Source of the DNA: Armigeres subalbatus
Lineage: Eukaryota > Arthropoda > Insecta > Diptera > Culicidae
Assembly (NCBI RefSeq): GCF_024139115.2
Contig: NC_085139.1
Coordinates: forward strand, 67,189,203 to 67,253,202
Reading direction: 5' to 3'
DNA: 64,000 bases
The notes below the pieces were generated by a model. It did not search any database, was not told the origin of the DNA, and worked only from the letters and a program-made list of their open reading frames with translations. The translations under genes and the position numbers were made by a program. Of the stretch, positions 31,436-43,857 are shown piece by piece (the stretch's first letter is position 1; the number at the start of each line of letters is the position of its first letter).

Positions 31436-34400
31436 ACTTACTTGATGGGCTACAGCTCTTCGATGAACCTACGCCGAATGGAGTATCCTTCTCCACTGGA
31501 CTCGATCCTGGGCCAATCGTTTCCAGTCGCCCTGAACATTGAGCGCCCTCAGGTCCTCTTCAACTGCAAAAAGCCATCGTGTACGCGGCCTTCCACGAAA
31601 CCTGCGGCCTCTTCCGGGTTCTCTACTAAATATTATCTTTGCTTGACGTTCTTCCGGCATACGAACAACGTGACCGGCCCACCGTAGTCTGCCGTGTTGT
31701 ATAAGCTTAATAATATCCAGCCCTTCATACACCTGGTACAATTCGTGATTCATGCGACGCCGCCAGATACCGTTCTCCTGTTTACCGCCGAGTATTGTCC
31801 GCAGCACCTTACGCTCAAACACTCCGAGAGCTCTCCGATCAGTCTCCTTCAACGTCCATGTCTCATGGCCGTATAAAGCCACCGGAAGAATCAGAGTAGT
31901 ATACAGCGCGAGTTTTGTTTTCGTTTGCAGACTACGGGACTTAAGCTGGTTACGAAGTCCGTAATAAGCCCTATTTGCAGCTGCAATACGCCTTTTCACC
32001 TCGCGGGTAACATCATTATCGCACGTAACTAGTGTTCCAAGATACACAAATTCTTCTACCACTTCAAATTTTTCACCATCCAGCACCATTTCGCTACCAC
32101 CACCACTAATGAACCCACGTTGATTGCCAGCGACCATGTACTTCGTTTTGCTGGTATTGATCGTGAGTCCAATCCTCGCTGTCTCCCTCTTTAAAGGCAC
32201 AAAAGCCTCTTCCACGGCACGGCGATCAATTCCGATAATATCGATATCGTCCGCAAATCCCAGGAGCATATGCGATTTTGTGATAATGGTACCGCTTCTT
32301 TGCACACCAGCTCTCCTAATCGCTCCCTCGAGCGCTATATTGAACAGTAGATTCGAGAGTGCATCACCCTGCTTTAATCCATCTAAGGTAACAAATGACG
32401 TCGATATTTCATCCGCAACCCTTACACTTGATTTCGATCCGTCCAACGTTTTACGAATCAGCCGTATCAGTTTCGCCGGAAAACCATGTTCAAGCATAGT
32501 TTGCCATAATTCATTCTGTTTCACTGAATCGTACGCCGCCTTGAAATCAATAAACAGATGATGTGTCTGCAAGTTGTACTCCCGGAATTTATCAAGGATT
32601 TGTCTCAGGGTAAACATTCGATCCGTCGTTGATCTGCCCTCACGAAAACCTGCTTGGTATTCGCCGCCGAAGGACTCTTCAAGCGGTCTCAATCTGTTGA
32701 ACAGAATACGGGACATAATTTTGTACGCCGAATTAAGGAGGGTTATTCTTCGGTAATTGGCGCACTCCAGTCTGTGCCCTTTCTTAAAGAGAGGGCAAAT
32801 GAGGCCGTCCAACCAGCTAGCAGGCATTTCCTCGTCTTCCCATATTTTCGACATAATATGGTGCAGAACTTCATAAAGCTACTCACTGCCATGTTTGAGA
32901 AGTTCAGCCGGGAGCTGGTCCTTCCCCGCAGCCTTATTGTTTTTCAGCTCTTTAACAGCTTTTTTAACCTCATCTAGTGTAGGTGACTCCACAGCTTGTC
33001 CATCGTCGCTAATATTTATTCTGTTCACCGATGCACCGTCACTTCCACCATTCAACAAAGTCTCGAAGTGTTGCTTCCACCTGGCAGCCACTTCAGTTTT
33101 ATCTGTCAGCAAATTCCCTTGTTGGTCATTGCACATGACGGGAGATGGCGCTGTCTTTCTCCGCACACCATTGACAGACTCATAAAACCTCCGCATATCG
33201 TTCTGCTCCATTTTTTCCTGCGCCTCACTAATAACTTGTTCTTCGTACTATTTTTGCTTCCAGCGGTGGGTTCGTTTTTCGGCTGCTCTTGCTTCCTTGT
33301 GCCGATCTCTATTCGATCGGGTACCCGACACCAACATCCGGCTTCTGGCAACGTTCTTCTCGTCTGTCACTCTCTGACACTCCACATCGAACCAACCCGT
33401 CCTGGGTCGCCTCTGTGCAGTGCCTACCACTTCTCGTGCTGTTGTGCTCACCGCTCCATGGATCGACTCCCATAGATCGTTGATGTTGTCGCTAACGTTG
33501 ATTGCACTTATCCGTTCGTCGAGCTTATGGCGGTACTCAGCCGATACTCCTTCCGCCGACAATCGCTGGATATTGTAACGCATCGTTCGCAGTGATCTTT
33601 CGTTCGATACAGTTGATAACCGTGATAGAATTTTACTGACAACGAGGTAGTGATCAGAGTCAATGTTCGGACCTCTGAATGTCCGCACATCGATAACATC
33701 CGAGAACATGGTCTATCTGGTTGCAAGTTTCACCATATGAGTGTCTCCAGGTGTGCTTTCGAATATTCTTTCGTGCAAAGTAGGTGCTACTGATGGCCAT
33801 CTCTCTGGCAGCAGCGAAATTTACTAGCCGTAGGCCGTTGTCATTGGTAGCGGAGTGAAGGCTCTCCCTACCGATTATGGGACGGAAAAGGTCCTCTCTA
33901 CCGACCTGATCGTTAGCGTCTCCGATAACAATTTTCACGTCATGCTTTGGGCACTCTCCATAGGCTTTATCAAGACATTCATAAAACGTGTCCTTCACGT
34001 CGTCGGATTTATCGTTTGTCGGTGCGTACACGTTGATTAGGCTGTAATTGAAGAATTTGCCCCGTACCCTCAACACACAGATTCGTTCGCTAATGGGTTT
34101 CCACCGCATCACTCGCTTCATCTGCTTGCCCATCACTACGAAACCAACTCCATGCTCTGCTTTTCCGCCGCCGCTGTGATAGATGGTATATTTGAATGCA
34201 GTGTTAGTCGTGGGGTCCACGGCTCGGAATTCACGTTCTCCGGATCTAGGCCATCGGACTTCTTGAATAGCAGCCACGTTCACTCCAACATTCTGCAGTT
34301 CACGAGCCAGAAGGCTCACTCGTCCAGGTTCATTTAGGGTCCTGACATTCCAGGTACCGAGTTTCCAATCATAGTCCTTATTTCGTTGCCGCGTCGGTTT

Positions 34401-34466
34401 CCAAAAATAACGTTCTCTTTTTCTTCTATCTCCATTTTTCGTGGTATTTGAGAGGTTTCAGTAAGC
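31436..34466 (-). pseudogene. RTE-type LINE, nearly complete endonuclease + reverse transcriptase ORF
   Basis: A LINE polyprotein that nicks DNA and copies its RNA at the nick. Read on the minus strand from about 34466: WKLGTWNVRTLNEPGRV, the APE endonuclease motifs (AIQEVRW, NVYAPT, GDANDQVG, CNQIDH, SDHYLV), a linker, RT fingers (ANYRRITLLNSAYKIMSRI), HLFIDFKAAYDSV, the catalytic FADDIDIIG, and the C-terminal LRWAGHVVRMPEE to about 31469. The end has a short (AAGT)n-like tail at 31436-31450. Damage is light: a frameshift near 33705 and in-frame TAGs at 33248-33250 and 32879-32881. This is the best-preserved of the three related copies in the window. RTE (JAM1-like) is tentative. Confidence 0.85.
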
Positions 34467-34839
34467 TACCTTACCGGGGTCGCGTTACCTACATCGCGCT
34501 GGTGGGGCTGTCACCTTAGGTATAGCTTACACGATACAGCATTTCGTTGATCAGCAGGCGCTGTTTGAGCCGCACCTCCTGGTGAACAGACGCGCGAGGC
34601 ATACCTTCTCACTCTAGCTGATATCAGAAGGACAACAGTGCCCAGGCTGCACTACCAGCTAAGTACACAACCCTTAGCTAGCGGTCTTTTGTCATCGGAC
34701 GACCCGTAAAAGCGTGAGATAGGAACTTGTAGGGACCAGAGCTCTATTGGGCGCTCCTTCCTTGATGTCAACCCACCATTTTGCAGTCCAGCCCAGCGAG
34801 CTTCTGTAGCAGCCTATAAACACAAGAGCACCTGAACGA
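34467..34839 (-). other. Likely 5' UTR region of the RTE-type LINE
   Basis: GC-richer sequence continuing upstream of the LINE ORF on the minus strand, with no ORF in frame. Its upstream limit is unclear; the next plus-strand RT fragment begins at about 34840. Confidence 0.35.
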
Positions 34840-34985
34840 CTTCAAATTGGCTGATGACGTTACACTCTTAGCCCAACGACGAACTGATATTCAGAGTAAA
34901 TAAAACGTCCTTGCCGAAGGCTCCTTATCGGCAAGTTTAGTCATCAACATTAACAACACTAAATCGAACACCTCCCACCAACATT
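34840..34985 (+). pseudogene. Short RT fragment related to the copy at 46130
   Basis: The plus strand reads FKLADDVTLLAQRRTDIQSK, then a stop, then LAEGSLSASLVININ. This parallels FELADDVAILAQRRSDMQTK and LAERSSSAGLVINVN at about 46321-46436. Only about 50 codons around the catalytic xADD survive. Confidence 0.7.
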
Positions 34986-35063
34986 TCAAAATTTAAAAAA
35001 AAAAGTTTAGAGCTTCCGACAGACCGTTTTTCATCCCTTCGATTTAAAAAAAAATCTATAAAG

Positions 35064-35272
35064 GGGAACGGTTCGGCACTTCATCTCATAGCTCCTATTT
35101 GCATCCCATCAAAAACAAAGCAATTGGTTTGAATTTGGTTTGTACCATATTTTTGTGATTTTTTTTTTGCCAGCGAGCACGCTTGTCAGAAGCGACGAGA
35201 TTGGTGCTGTATGTCTTTATTTTGCGATGAGATGAATATATGTTCAGTGAGATGGAAAACGGAACAGTTCCC
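35064..35272. mobile_element. ~209-bp MITE with GGGAACNGTTC ends
   Basis: The left GGGAACGGTTCGGCACTTCA and the inverted right end GGGAACTGTTCCGTTTTCCA share about 25 bp (GGGAAC, GTTC, CATCTCA). A right-end fragment of the same family lies at about 11955-12022. There is no ORF. Confidence 0.6.
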
Positions 35273-35381
35273 AACATAAACGATATTCTACGGCCAAATT
35301 GGATTCGGAAAATGCGTTTTTGGGACCTTCATAGCTGCAAAATTGTAGAAAAAAAAAACAGATTAATCCACCTAGCGTTGG

Positions 35382-35510
35382 TAGTGCCTTTCTCGTATTT
35401 AGTCTAGACACCAACCATATATGGGGCTTTTATGGTTCGGTGTACCATTTTCTTCATAACTTTTAAATGCAAAGACCGATCGTTATCAAATTCAATCCAG
35501 GTTTTTACGC
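35382..35510. repeat. Left-end piece of the GCCTTTCTCGT TIR family
   Basis: AATCCACCTAGCGTTGGTAG then TGCCTTTCTCGTATTTAG matches the family at 2630-2660 and at 43858. Downstream CGACCGATCGTTATCAAATT-like sequence also recurs at 43938-43962. It may be the left end of the host element whose right end is at 43828, later split by nested insertions. Confidence 0.5.
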
Positions 35511-37789
35511 TAGCTATAAATCAACTGTGATGCTTCAAATTTGACATAAGCTGTGTACAGATTTTATGGTTTGATCCTTGGTTCGATCTTGGTAGCCGTG
35601 AATTTGTACTTAAAATTTCATCTGTCATTTACCACATGTTTTGTTTTTGAATTTGTTTGAAATCCTTAAAATTGCTGATGCAATTGGTACCTACTAATAA
35701 TTATTCAAATATTTCAGATAAATTGGTTTATTTAAAAATTCAAGGTCTACGCTTTCACAGTCCGAGCAAATCCGGAACTGGGACCATTGCTGATAGCCTG
35801 ACTGTGTTGAAGCGAAAGGCGCAGCATGAAACGGTCCGACTGGTACTGTGTAATGGTGTACTCGAGGTCGATCTTCAATGGAACTACCACTCCAGTCCAA
35901 CGTTTATCGTGCTCACTCACGAGACACCGATTTTGGGATTTTGTATCTAAACAAGCATTACGGATGTTACTAGTCAATCACGTTGAATGAAACGTCCACG
36001 GCCCGTCATTCAGGAGCCTTTGGTGTCCAGAAACTGGAACCAAAACTGAAATATGGCACCCTAACTTATATCGAAAGCAGGCCATCAACGAAGGAACTTG
36101 GGTGGCATTGTGAATCTCAACGCAAAACGAGCTGATTCAGACGACTGGTTTTGGTTCGACTTCGGCCTTTTGGCGGGTTATATTAGAGATTCTTTGCTAG
36201 TTGAGTGAAAAAATATTAATTAAATAAACAATTTTCCTGACGTGAAATCTTTTCGGCCATCTACTTTCATGAAACATAGTGTATCGTTCTGCTATAGACG
36301 ACCCTGGTTTCAAACATGCATTCGCCGGCAGTGAATGATTTTCTGAATCTTTTTCGTACACTAAGTGTTCGTATTTTTAGGAATGCGATCCACTTCCAGC
36401 TCCATTAATCCAAATTTACCTAAATATTTTTGTCATTATTTGACAACCGCAAATAGCTAGGACTTGATCAGTCCGAATATTGCTCGATAATTAGTACTGG
36501 TGCATCAAACTAATCGGACTGAATACTTGTCGTTCGCACTGAGACGGTTCTGTAACGTTACCATTCCCCAGAGTCCCATTTCTCTAAAAACTACTCCCCA
36601 GAATAAATTATTCCTCAGGTAACCATTTCCCATGATAAACTACTGGTCCCCGCATTTGTGTTCTATAAACATAACACAAATTTTCAAATGTTGGTCTAAC
36701 ATGTTTAGCACGTAACGCACACTTCAAACTGTTAAACAGCATTGTATATTTATGTGAATTTTTATGTTTTAATAGTAATATCCGCTCTGCCGCTCCGGCA
36801 CTTTCGAACTGTCGGAGCCACCAGATGACTTCGGGAAAAATGGCAAAGGATACGGCAAATGCAAAAATTATCGCCAACTATTTGAACCCATTCGGCGTAT
36901 ACGGCCTAATAGCTGCATACTTAACTGGCAATTCATGCACCCCCCTGGCGTCCTATACTATCAGAATGGGTTTGACAATAGCCACCATGTCCACGGACGG
37001 TAGCTCATTACCGTCCGTTGTTATTGTATGAAAATAAACATCATGTGTTTTGTTTATTATTTGTTTTGGGTCAATCTGAAAATTGTTTTCGAAATAATTT
37101 ACAAGATTTACATCTTCGACCACGGGAATTATGTTATTTGATGATAAAATACAATAAACTTACGAATTGGAATGAATCGATAGGTGAAATCAAACGCTAC
37201 ACGAAATCATATTTCGTAACGTGTTCTCCCGCTCCGAATCAAACAAAAGATATTATTATTGTTTATACTGTGATGAGCATCACAGTTGAAATTGTCCGGG
37301 GATGCAAATCGAACAATATTCAAAAGTGAAACTGAAATGTAATAAATGGTGTGCAGAAAGATGTTTTAGGATTACATTTACATGCCCGTAATAACTGGTA
37401 TTATTTTTGAACAAATTGAAAATGTGTAGCCAGCAATATTTGGGATAAAATCTAGTTGCTTGTAAACGCACGATTCGGGAGAAGTACTTTTCAAAATGTA
37501 TGCTGGACATATTCATTAAGATGTTCGCTACGCTGAGAAGCATATCTTGCCACGGGGTTGAATTCATGTTTGTTCAATAAATTAATCCATCTGAAATAAT
37601 AAAAAAATATATATTAGACTCAAATATAATTGTAAGAAAATAGAAGAATATTCAATCTCAACCCAAAACAAAAATTTGTTTGACAAGGCAAGCATTCGGG
37701 GGATGCCAAGGCAACTAAGATTCCACTATAAAATCTGTACACAGCATGTGTCAAAATTGCTACCATAGTTGATCCGTGGCTATAATATA
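35511..37789. mobile_element. ~2.28-kb element with ~60-bp imperfect TIRs, no transposase seen
   Basis: 35511-35569 (ATAAATCAACTGTGATGC, then GCTGTGTACAGATTTTAT) is matched inverted at 37723-37789 (ATAAAATCTGTACACAGC, then CATAGTTGAT). The interior has only short ORFs (35657-35950 plus; 36608-36877 minus; 37018-37329 plus; 37280-37567 minus) without domains I recognise. It could be a non-autonomous DNA transposon or a decayed one. Confidence 0.5.
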
Positions 37790-37795
37790 CTCACT

Positions 37796-37992
37796 CCAGT
37801 TGAAACCCGAAATTGGGTGCTAGCGAAGTTGGATTTTTCTCACGATCCTTACGTTAAACCTAACTTCGGAAGTGGTGCGCTGAATAGCGCTTCGCGATAT
37901 GAAAACAGCGCACCACTTCCGAAGTTAGGTTTAACGTACGGATTGTGAGAAAAATCCAACTTCGCTATCCCCCAATTCCGGTTTTCTACTGG
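37796..37992. mobile_element. 197-bp foldback MITE, ~88-bp arms
   Basis: Arms 37796-37883 and 37905-37992 are inverted copies, about 90% identical overall. The inner parts (ACGTTAAACCTAACTTCGGA, AGTGGTGCGCTG) match exactly. The loop is only about 20 bp, so a long hairpin could form. Confidence 0.85.
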
Positions 37993-38146
37993 ATTGAGAA
38001 TAAAAAGCTGGATAGTGATCAATAAGGCTTTGTCCCCTGTCGAATAAAACTTGTTGTGAGAAAATCGGTTAAGGATTACTATACGAAAAATTGTCTAATG
38101 TTTTTCTTAGCTTCTGTAACACATACACACACATACACACGGACAG
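37993..38146. repeat. Left half of the TIR-family element split by the R1-clade LINE
   Basis: AAATCGGTTAAGGATTACTA, then AAAATTGTCTAATGTTTTTC, is also present (with changes) at 44004-44060. It leads into an ACACATACACAC tract ending in ACACGGACAG. The matching right half starts at 43687 after the LINE. Confidence 0.65.
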
Positions 38147-38411
38147 GGGGCAGCAGGGACTTTGTCCAAGGGCTTGACGACCCCTCCCCATGGCCACTGC
38201 GAGTCAGACCGGGACCATTGTCCCTAACCCCTAATCCCAAGGCGTCAAGCGACCGGGCCGAGGGGATGCATGGCCAGGGAGGTGAAATAATAAGCTAGGC
38301 CTTTAACGGAGCCTGTGGGGTACCTGGGCACCCTCCACAGTAATTGTCCCTTACCGCGTCATGCTGGGCTCTGGCGTGGTGGACCTCTTTTCCCGAGCAA
38401 CTCGTGGGACC

Positions 38412-40047
38412 AAAATGGAAAACCAAGGCAATTCTTCAACTAGTGGTAGTAGTGTAGGCGACAACCCCTTCGCAAGAGGTGGGTTGTTCAGGTCTCCGCC
38501 TAGGAGGCCAGAGGCAATAGTCGGCAGCTCAGTGCGCAGCGCCAGCGTGGGTCACTTAACCTTCCTCTCGGCTAAAAAACGCCGGTAGAGGGTATTGACG
38601 GCCCATGGCTTGTGAAGGCGATGAACCGCAAACGCGATGGGCTTTCGGCCTTCGAGGTGGCGACGGAACAGCTGGACGCCATCATCGACTTTGCGTCATC
38701 GGAGCATAATATCAGTAAGGACCTCAAGAGGAGCTTGCAGAAACTTCGAAAGTCGATGTTGGACGCCAAGCTGGAAAGGCGGTCGGGACGGCCAAGTGCG
38801 AACCCGTGAAATCCATGGAGTCAAGGTCTACCCAGACTGAGGCCCAAGAATTCGAGGATTTGGGCAAGGACGAATCGACCGAGGACGTGCCAGCGAAAAC
38901 GGTGGTGCCAAAGTCTGCCCAGACCGAGGCCCAGACCGAGGCTCAAGTATTCGCGGGCACGTCGGGGGTGGCTGCTCCAACGGAGCAGACACAAAAACGG
39001 GGGAGACAGTCTCCAGGGGATGAGCTCCCTGGGGGCCGCCCCAAAACGCGGAGGGTTACTACCCCGAACAAGGGTAGTGGGGCTGGGAAGCCGAACCCCG
39101 GCCAGGTACTTCCAAAACCGGGGGAGGAAGGACCTGGAAAGGTCCGTCCACCCAGGAAAGACGGTGGTAAGGGGTTACGGCAGGCTGAGAGCTCTCAGCC
39201 GCCCCAGACCAGGGAAATAGAGGGGGATGACGCCTCCTGGACCCTGGTCAAGAATAAGAGGAAACCGAAGACGTCAAGGGCCGAAATGAAGGCCCAGGCG
39301 AATGAGGGTAGCAGAAAGTCTAGGGTAGGCGCCAATCGCTCCAGGGGCGATGCCCTAGTCATCAAAACGGACGAGGCTAAGTACTCGGACGTCTTGAAGG
39401 CGATGAGGAGTGACGTCAAGCTCGGTGAACTCGGCGCCGACGTACGTCGAATAAGACGTACCCGGACGGGCGAGATGATCCTCGAGCTAAAGCGGGGCGT
39501 CTCGCAAAAGGGCGCCGCCTACAAGAAGTTGGCGGAGGAGGTCCTAGGCGAGACGGCCAAGGTGAGGGCACTCACGACGGAGGTGAATCTAAGGGTTAAA
39601 GACCTGGACGAGATCACCGAAGTCGAAGAGCTCGTCACGGCACTACGGCGACAGTGTGAAGTGGAGGCGTCCACCGCAGCCGTTCGGCTACGGAAAGGTC
39701 CAGCAGGGACACAGGTAGCATTGGTTCGGCTACCTGCAGCTGACGCCTCCAAGGTAGTCAAGTTAGGGAGCCTCAAGGTGGGGTGGTCGGTATGCCCTGT
39801 GGGCATATACGAGCAACCCGAAGCTTGCTTCAAGTGCCTGGAACCGGGGCACAAGCAATGGGACTGCAAAGGCCCTGACAGAAGCAAGCTCTGTCGACGC
39901 TGCGGATTGGAGGGACATAAGGCACAATGCTGCACGAACCCTCCCAACTGTTTGATCTGTTCCAGCAAAGTTGCGAACAGCAAGCACCCCATGGGGGGTT
40001 CGAAGTGCCCGGCGTTTAAGCGTGTTGCAAAATCACAGTGCAGGTAA
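38412..40047 (+). pseudogene. ORF1 (gag-like) of the R1-clade LINE
   Basis: An RNA-binding ORF1 protein. It starts with MENQGNSSTSGSSVGDNPFA and changes frame twice: near 38585-38610, and again near 38800-38810. The main frame (38806-40047) has a charged, low-complexity middle with two or three TQTEAQ-type repeats. A conserved central fold (TGEMILELKRG, DLDEITEVEELVTALR) follows, then three C-terminal zinc knuckles (CFKCLEPGHKQWDC, CRRCGLEGHKAQCC, and CLICSSK to C). The stop is at 40045-40047. The two shifts make this copy inactive unless they are sequence errors. Confidence 0.8.
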
Positions 40048-40059
40048 CGCAGCTAAACC

Positions 40060-43005
40060 TAAAAAAAAAAAACTAAAAAAAGCTAAACTAAACCACTGTG
40101 ATGCAGCCCAGCAACTGATGTGTCAGACAGTTGCTGAATGGGGGACGGATATCGCCACCATAGCAGATCCTTACCGGGTACCCACCAGGAACGGTAATTG
40201 GGTCACCGATGGGTCTCAAATGGCAGCGATATGGACAACGGGGAAATACCCAGTTCAAGAGTTGGTGTCTTCGACACACGAGGGCTTCGTCATTGCCAAA
40301 ATCAACGGGGTCTTCTTCTGCAGCTGCTATGCGCCTCCTCGATGGTCGATCGAGCAGTTCGGTCGAATGCTAGATTGTTTGACGGCTAACTTGATGGGGC
40401 GTAGGCCGGTGGTGATAGCGGGGGACTTCAACGCTTGGGCCGTGGAATGGGGAAGCCGATCCACGAATCAACGGGGGCAGATCCTGCTGGAATCACTGGC
40501 CATGTTGGATGTGGACTTGGCTAATGTCGGTACCAAAAATACCTACAGCTGGAACGGTGCCGAATCGATTATCGACGTTACGTTCTGGAGCCCTGGCCAA
40601 ACGAGTAGTTCGAACTGGAGGGTAGATGATGGCTACACTCACAGCGACCACCTGGCGGTTCGCTACAGTATCGACTATACGACCAGCATTCAGCGGACGG
40701 AAGAAGGGGCGAGGCCTAGTCCTCGTATGTGGAAGACATCATACTTCGACGACGAGGTGTTTAAGGAAGCGCTCCGCCGCGAGCACAATACTCTCGGTCT
40801 GAGTGGCGAGCAGCTGGTAACAGTACTCTCGCGTGCATGCGATGCCACCATGCCTAGGAAAGTCCACCCTAGGAATGGGGAGACCACCGGCTTACTGGTG
40901 GACTCAAGCAATTGCGAACCTGCGCCGCGCCTGCCTACGGGCAAGGAGGCGGATGCAGCGAGCACGCACAGAAGAGGAGCGTGTTGAACGACGGGTGGCG
41001 TTCGTGGCTGCTAGAGCCGCTCTGAAGACTGAGATTAGATCAAGCAAAAAAGCCTGCTTCGAGGGCCTGTGTCAAAGTGCCAACGCGAATCCATGGGGTG
41101 ACGCCTATAGGGTCGTAATGGCCAAGACACGTGGGGCGATGGCCCTACAGAGCGGTCTCCAGAGATGCTGGAGAGGATCATCGCGGGGCTCTTCCCACGT
41201 CACGACCCAAGCCCCTGGCCTCCCTTCGTGGAGCTGCCAGGAGCCAGGGTGGCCGACGAGGGAAGAGTAACTGTGGCGGAACTTGCGGGGATTGCACAGT
41301 CCCTTAGTGTAGGTAAGGCGCCAGTACCGGATGGTATTCCGAACCTGGCCATTAAAGCGGTCATTGCCGAGGCTCCCGAGATGTTCAGTTTTGTCATGCA
41401 GAGATGCCTGGACGAGGGAGTCTTCCCTGAAGCATGGAAAAGGCAGACCTTGGTCCTATTGCCAAAGGCTTGAAAACCACCGGGGGATCCGTCGGCATAT
41501 AGACCAATATGCCTGCTTGATATGGCGGGGAAGGTGCTCGAGAAGATCATCCTCAACAGGTTGTTCATACGCACGGAGGGTGCGGATGGTCTATCGAGTA
41601 ACCAGTTTGGCTTCCGAAAGGGTAAGTCGACCGTAGACGCTATCTTGTCGGTTACAAAATCCGCGGAGATAGCTATCCAGCGTAAGAGGAAGGGCGTTCG
41701 CTTTTGTGCAGTAGTGACTCTCGACGTGAGGAATGCATTCAATAGTGCCAGCTGGGCAGCTATTGCAGATGCGCTCCTGCTGCGTCTTGGAATTCCCGAG
41801 TACCTGTACAAGATTCTCAGAAGCTACTTCCAAGATCGAGTACTGGTATACGACACAGAGGCGGGTCGGAAGTGCGTTGACATAACCTCAGGGGTTCCGC
41901 AAGGTTCCATACTGGGTCCGGTGTTATGGAACGTCATGTACGACGGTGTCTTGTGGTTGAAGTTCCCGGTGGGCGTGGTAATCGTTGGCTTCGCTGACGA
42001 TATTACGCTGGAGGTCTACGGCGAATCGATCGAAGAGGTGGAGTTGACTGCAGCCCACTCGATCGCAATTGTGGAGGAGTGGATGAGTTCCAGGAAGTTA
42101 GAACTGGCTCACCACAAGACTGAGGTGGTTGTTGTTAACAACCGAAAGTCGGAGCAGCAAGCGGTGATAAGGGCAGGCAACTGCACGATCACCTCTGAAC
42201 GCTCAATCAAACTCTTGGGGGTAATAATCGACGATAAGCTCACCTTTGGTAGCCACGTCAATTACGCCTGCAAGCGTGCCTCCACAGCTATAGTGGCATT
42301 GTCCCGGATGATGTCCAATAGCTCTGCGGTTTATGCCAGCAAGCGCAAGCTTCTGGCTAGCGTTGCTCTGTCCATACTGAGGTATGGGGAGCCAGCTTGG
42401 GGCACGGCCCTGCGTATTAACTGCTACAGAACGAAGTTAGAAAGTACGTATAGGCTCATGTGCCTAAGAGTTGCGAGCGCGTACCGTACCGTGTCGCACG
42501 ATGCACTCTGCGTCATCACCGGTATGATGCCTATTGACATCGTTATCGGTGAAGACATAGAGTGCTTTGAAATGCGCGGCACGAGAGGCATCCGCAGGAC
42601 TGTCAGGTTGGCCTCAATGGTCAAATGGCAGCGTGCGTGGGACAGTTCCACTAAGGGTAGATGGACACATAGGTTGATACCGGAGATAGGTACGTGGGTC
42701 AAGAGGTCCTTGCAGGCCATGGTTGCTTCAGACAGGACCTACACCGGTTCGGGCACTCGGCCTCGCCCGAGTGTCCGGTGTGCGTTGGTTTAGAGGAAAC
42801 GGCGGAACACGTGTTGTTCGTGTGCCCGCGTTTTCGCACAATGCGTGACCACATGCTTGCCACATGTGGTCTGGACACTACCCCGGACAACCTAGTTCGG
42901 ATGATGTGTAAAGATGAAGTTGGCTGGAACGCCGTTTTATCGGCTATCGTCCAAATCGTCTCGGAGCTACACAGAAGGTGGCGCGTGGACTCGAGGGATG
43001 GCTAG
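40060..43005 (+). pseudogene. ORF2 (endonuclease + reverse transcriptase) of the R1-clade LINE
   Basis: The protein nicks the target and reverse-transcribes the element. In order: the APE-type endonuclease (NHCDAAQQLMCQTVAEW, IADPYR, SCYAPPR, GDFNAWAVEWGSRSTNQRG, SDHLAV), then RT (NQFGFRKGKSTVDAI, SGVPQGSILGPVLWN, catalytic FADD at 41990-42001, KLLGVIID), and a C-terminal CPVC...H-x5-C finger. The frame may open at 39971, overlapping ORF1. Breaks: frameshifts near 40900-40960, 41140-41165 and 42700-42715, and an in-frame TGA at 41471-41473. Clade R1 is well supported by the layout and by GDFNAW. Confidence 0.85.
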
Positions 43006-43696
43006 TTCAGGCGCAAATAAGAGGTGGTCCAAGGGTTCGGAGTCGGCTTCATGGGTCATACCGGTGCCCTGTGGTCGAACTCGATCCTTTTATCGAACAA
43101 GTGGCCGCGTGAATAACAACATGGTATCGTCGCTTTCGCGGCGTCGGTCAACCGGGCGGGTTCCGAGCCCGAGGATGGAAAGGGGTCCTCGTCAAGGCTG
43201 GGGCAGGCGTAGGCACCGCGTCGGCAAGTCCCTCTGTGTGCTGGCGAATAGGCCCTATCGCAGAAAGGTCAATTTGGGGTGCACGCGGCATCATCATTCT
43301 TGATACCAGTCGTGCAGAGGGAAGCAGGCGCGAAGTCGACCCTGCCCACCTTCCGAGGACATAGGGCGTGGTAAGGCCACCTGGAAAGCCGGCAATGCGC
43401 TGGCACGATACCATGGTGTTCTTCTAAAAAAGCGAGTCACGATGTTCGATGCTGCAAGGATACGCAGCTAACCTCGAGGGTGCGTTATGCACTGGCCCCC
43501 TTTGAAGCATTACTTTCTGGTTGTACCGAAGGGACGATGGGCTTGGCGGCAATGGAAACGGTTTAGCTGGTCGGGGATGCAGTCCTGCCTCCCTCATTGG
43601 AGGTGGCCCCTAACCCAGCACTTCCTGGTCAACCCAGGATGTCTGTTGAGCAGATTCCCCCTCCATTGTTTAGGAAGAAAAAAAAAACACGGACAG

Positions 43697-43828
43697 GCAG
43701 ACATGTGCTCAGTTCGTCGAGCTGAGTCGATTGGTATATAACACTATGGATCTCAGAGGCTTCTATGAAAAGTTCGTTTTCGGAGTGAAATGATAGCCTT
43801 TCGGTACAACTTCGTTGTACGAGAAAGG
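43697..43828. repeat. Right half of the split TIR-family element
   Basis: After the LINE target duplication, GTTCGTCGAGCTGAGTCGAT, then TATATAACACTATGG, and an end in ACGAGAAAGGC repeat the right end of the element at 2651-3351. This shows that the LINE interrupted a pre-existing copy. Confidence 0.75.
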
Positions 43829-43857
43829 CAAAACCCAACTTAATTCATCGAAAAGTG

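Larger units (their letters stand above)
38147..43686 (+). mobile_element. R1-clade LINE (Waldo-like), full length, in an AC microsatellite
   Basis: A 5.5-kb two-ORF LINE with a 5' leader, ORF1, overlapping or adjacent ORF2, a 3' UTR of about 680 bp and a short A-rich end. The exact 10-bp duplication ACACGGACAG flanks it (38137-38146 and 43687-43696). On the 5' side this continues an ACAC/ACAT tract. R1-clade families such as Waldo and Mino are known to target AC-type microsatellites, so the site fits. Both ORFs carry frameshifts, and ORF2 also has an in-frame stop. Confidence 0.85.

Noticed and set aside
38147..43686. Host zinc-knuckle gene at 38806-40047
   Set aside because: The ORF is followed by a LINE endonuclease-RT and both lie within one target-site duplication, so it is retrotransposon ORF1.
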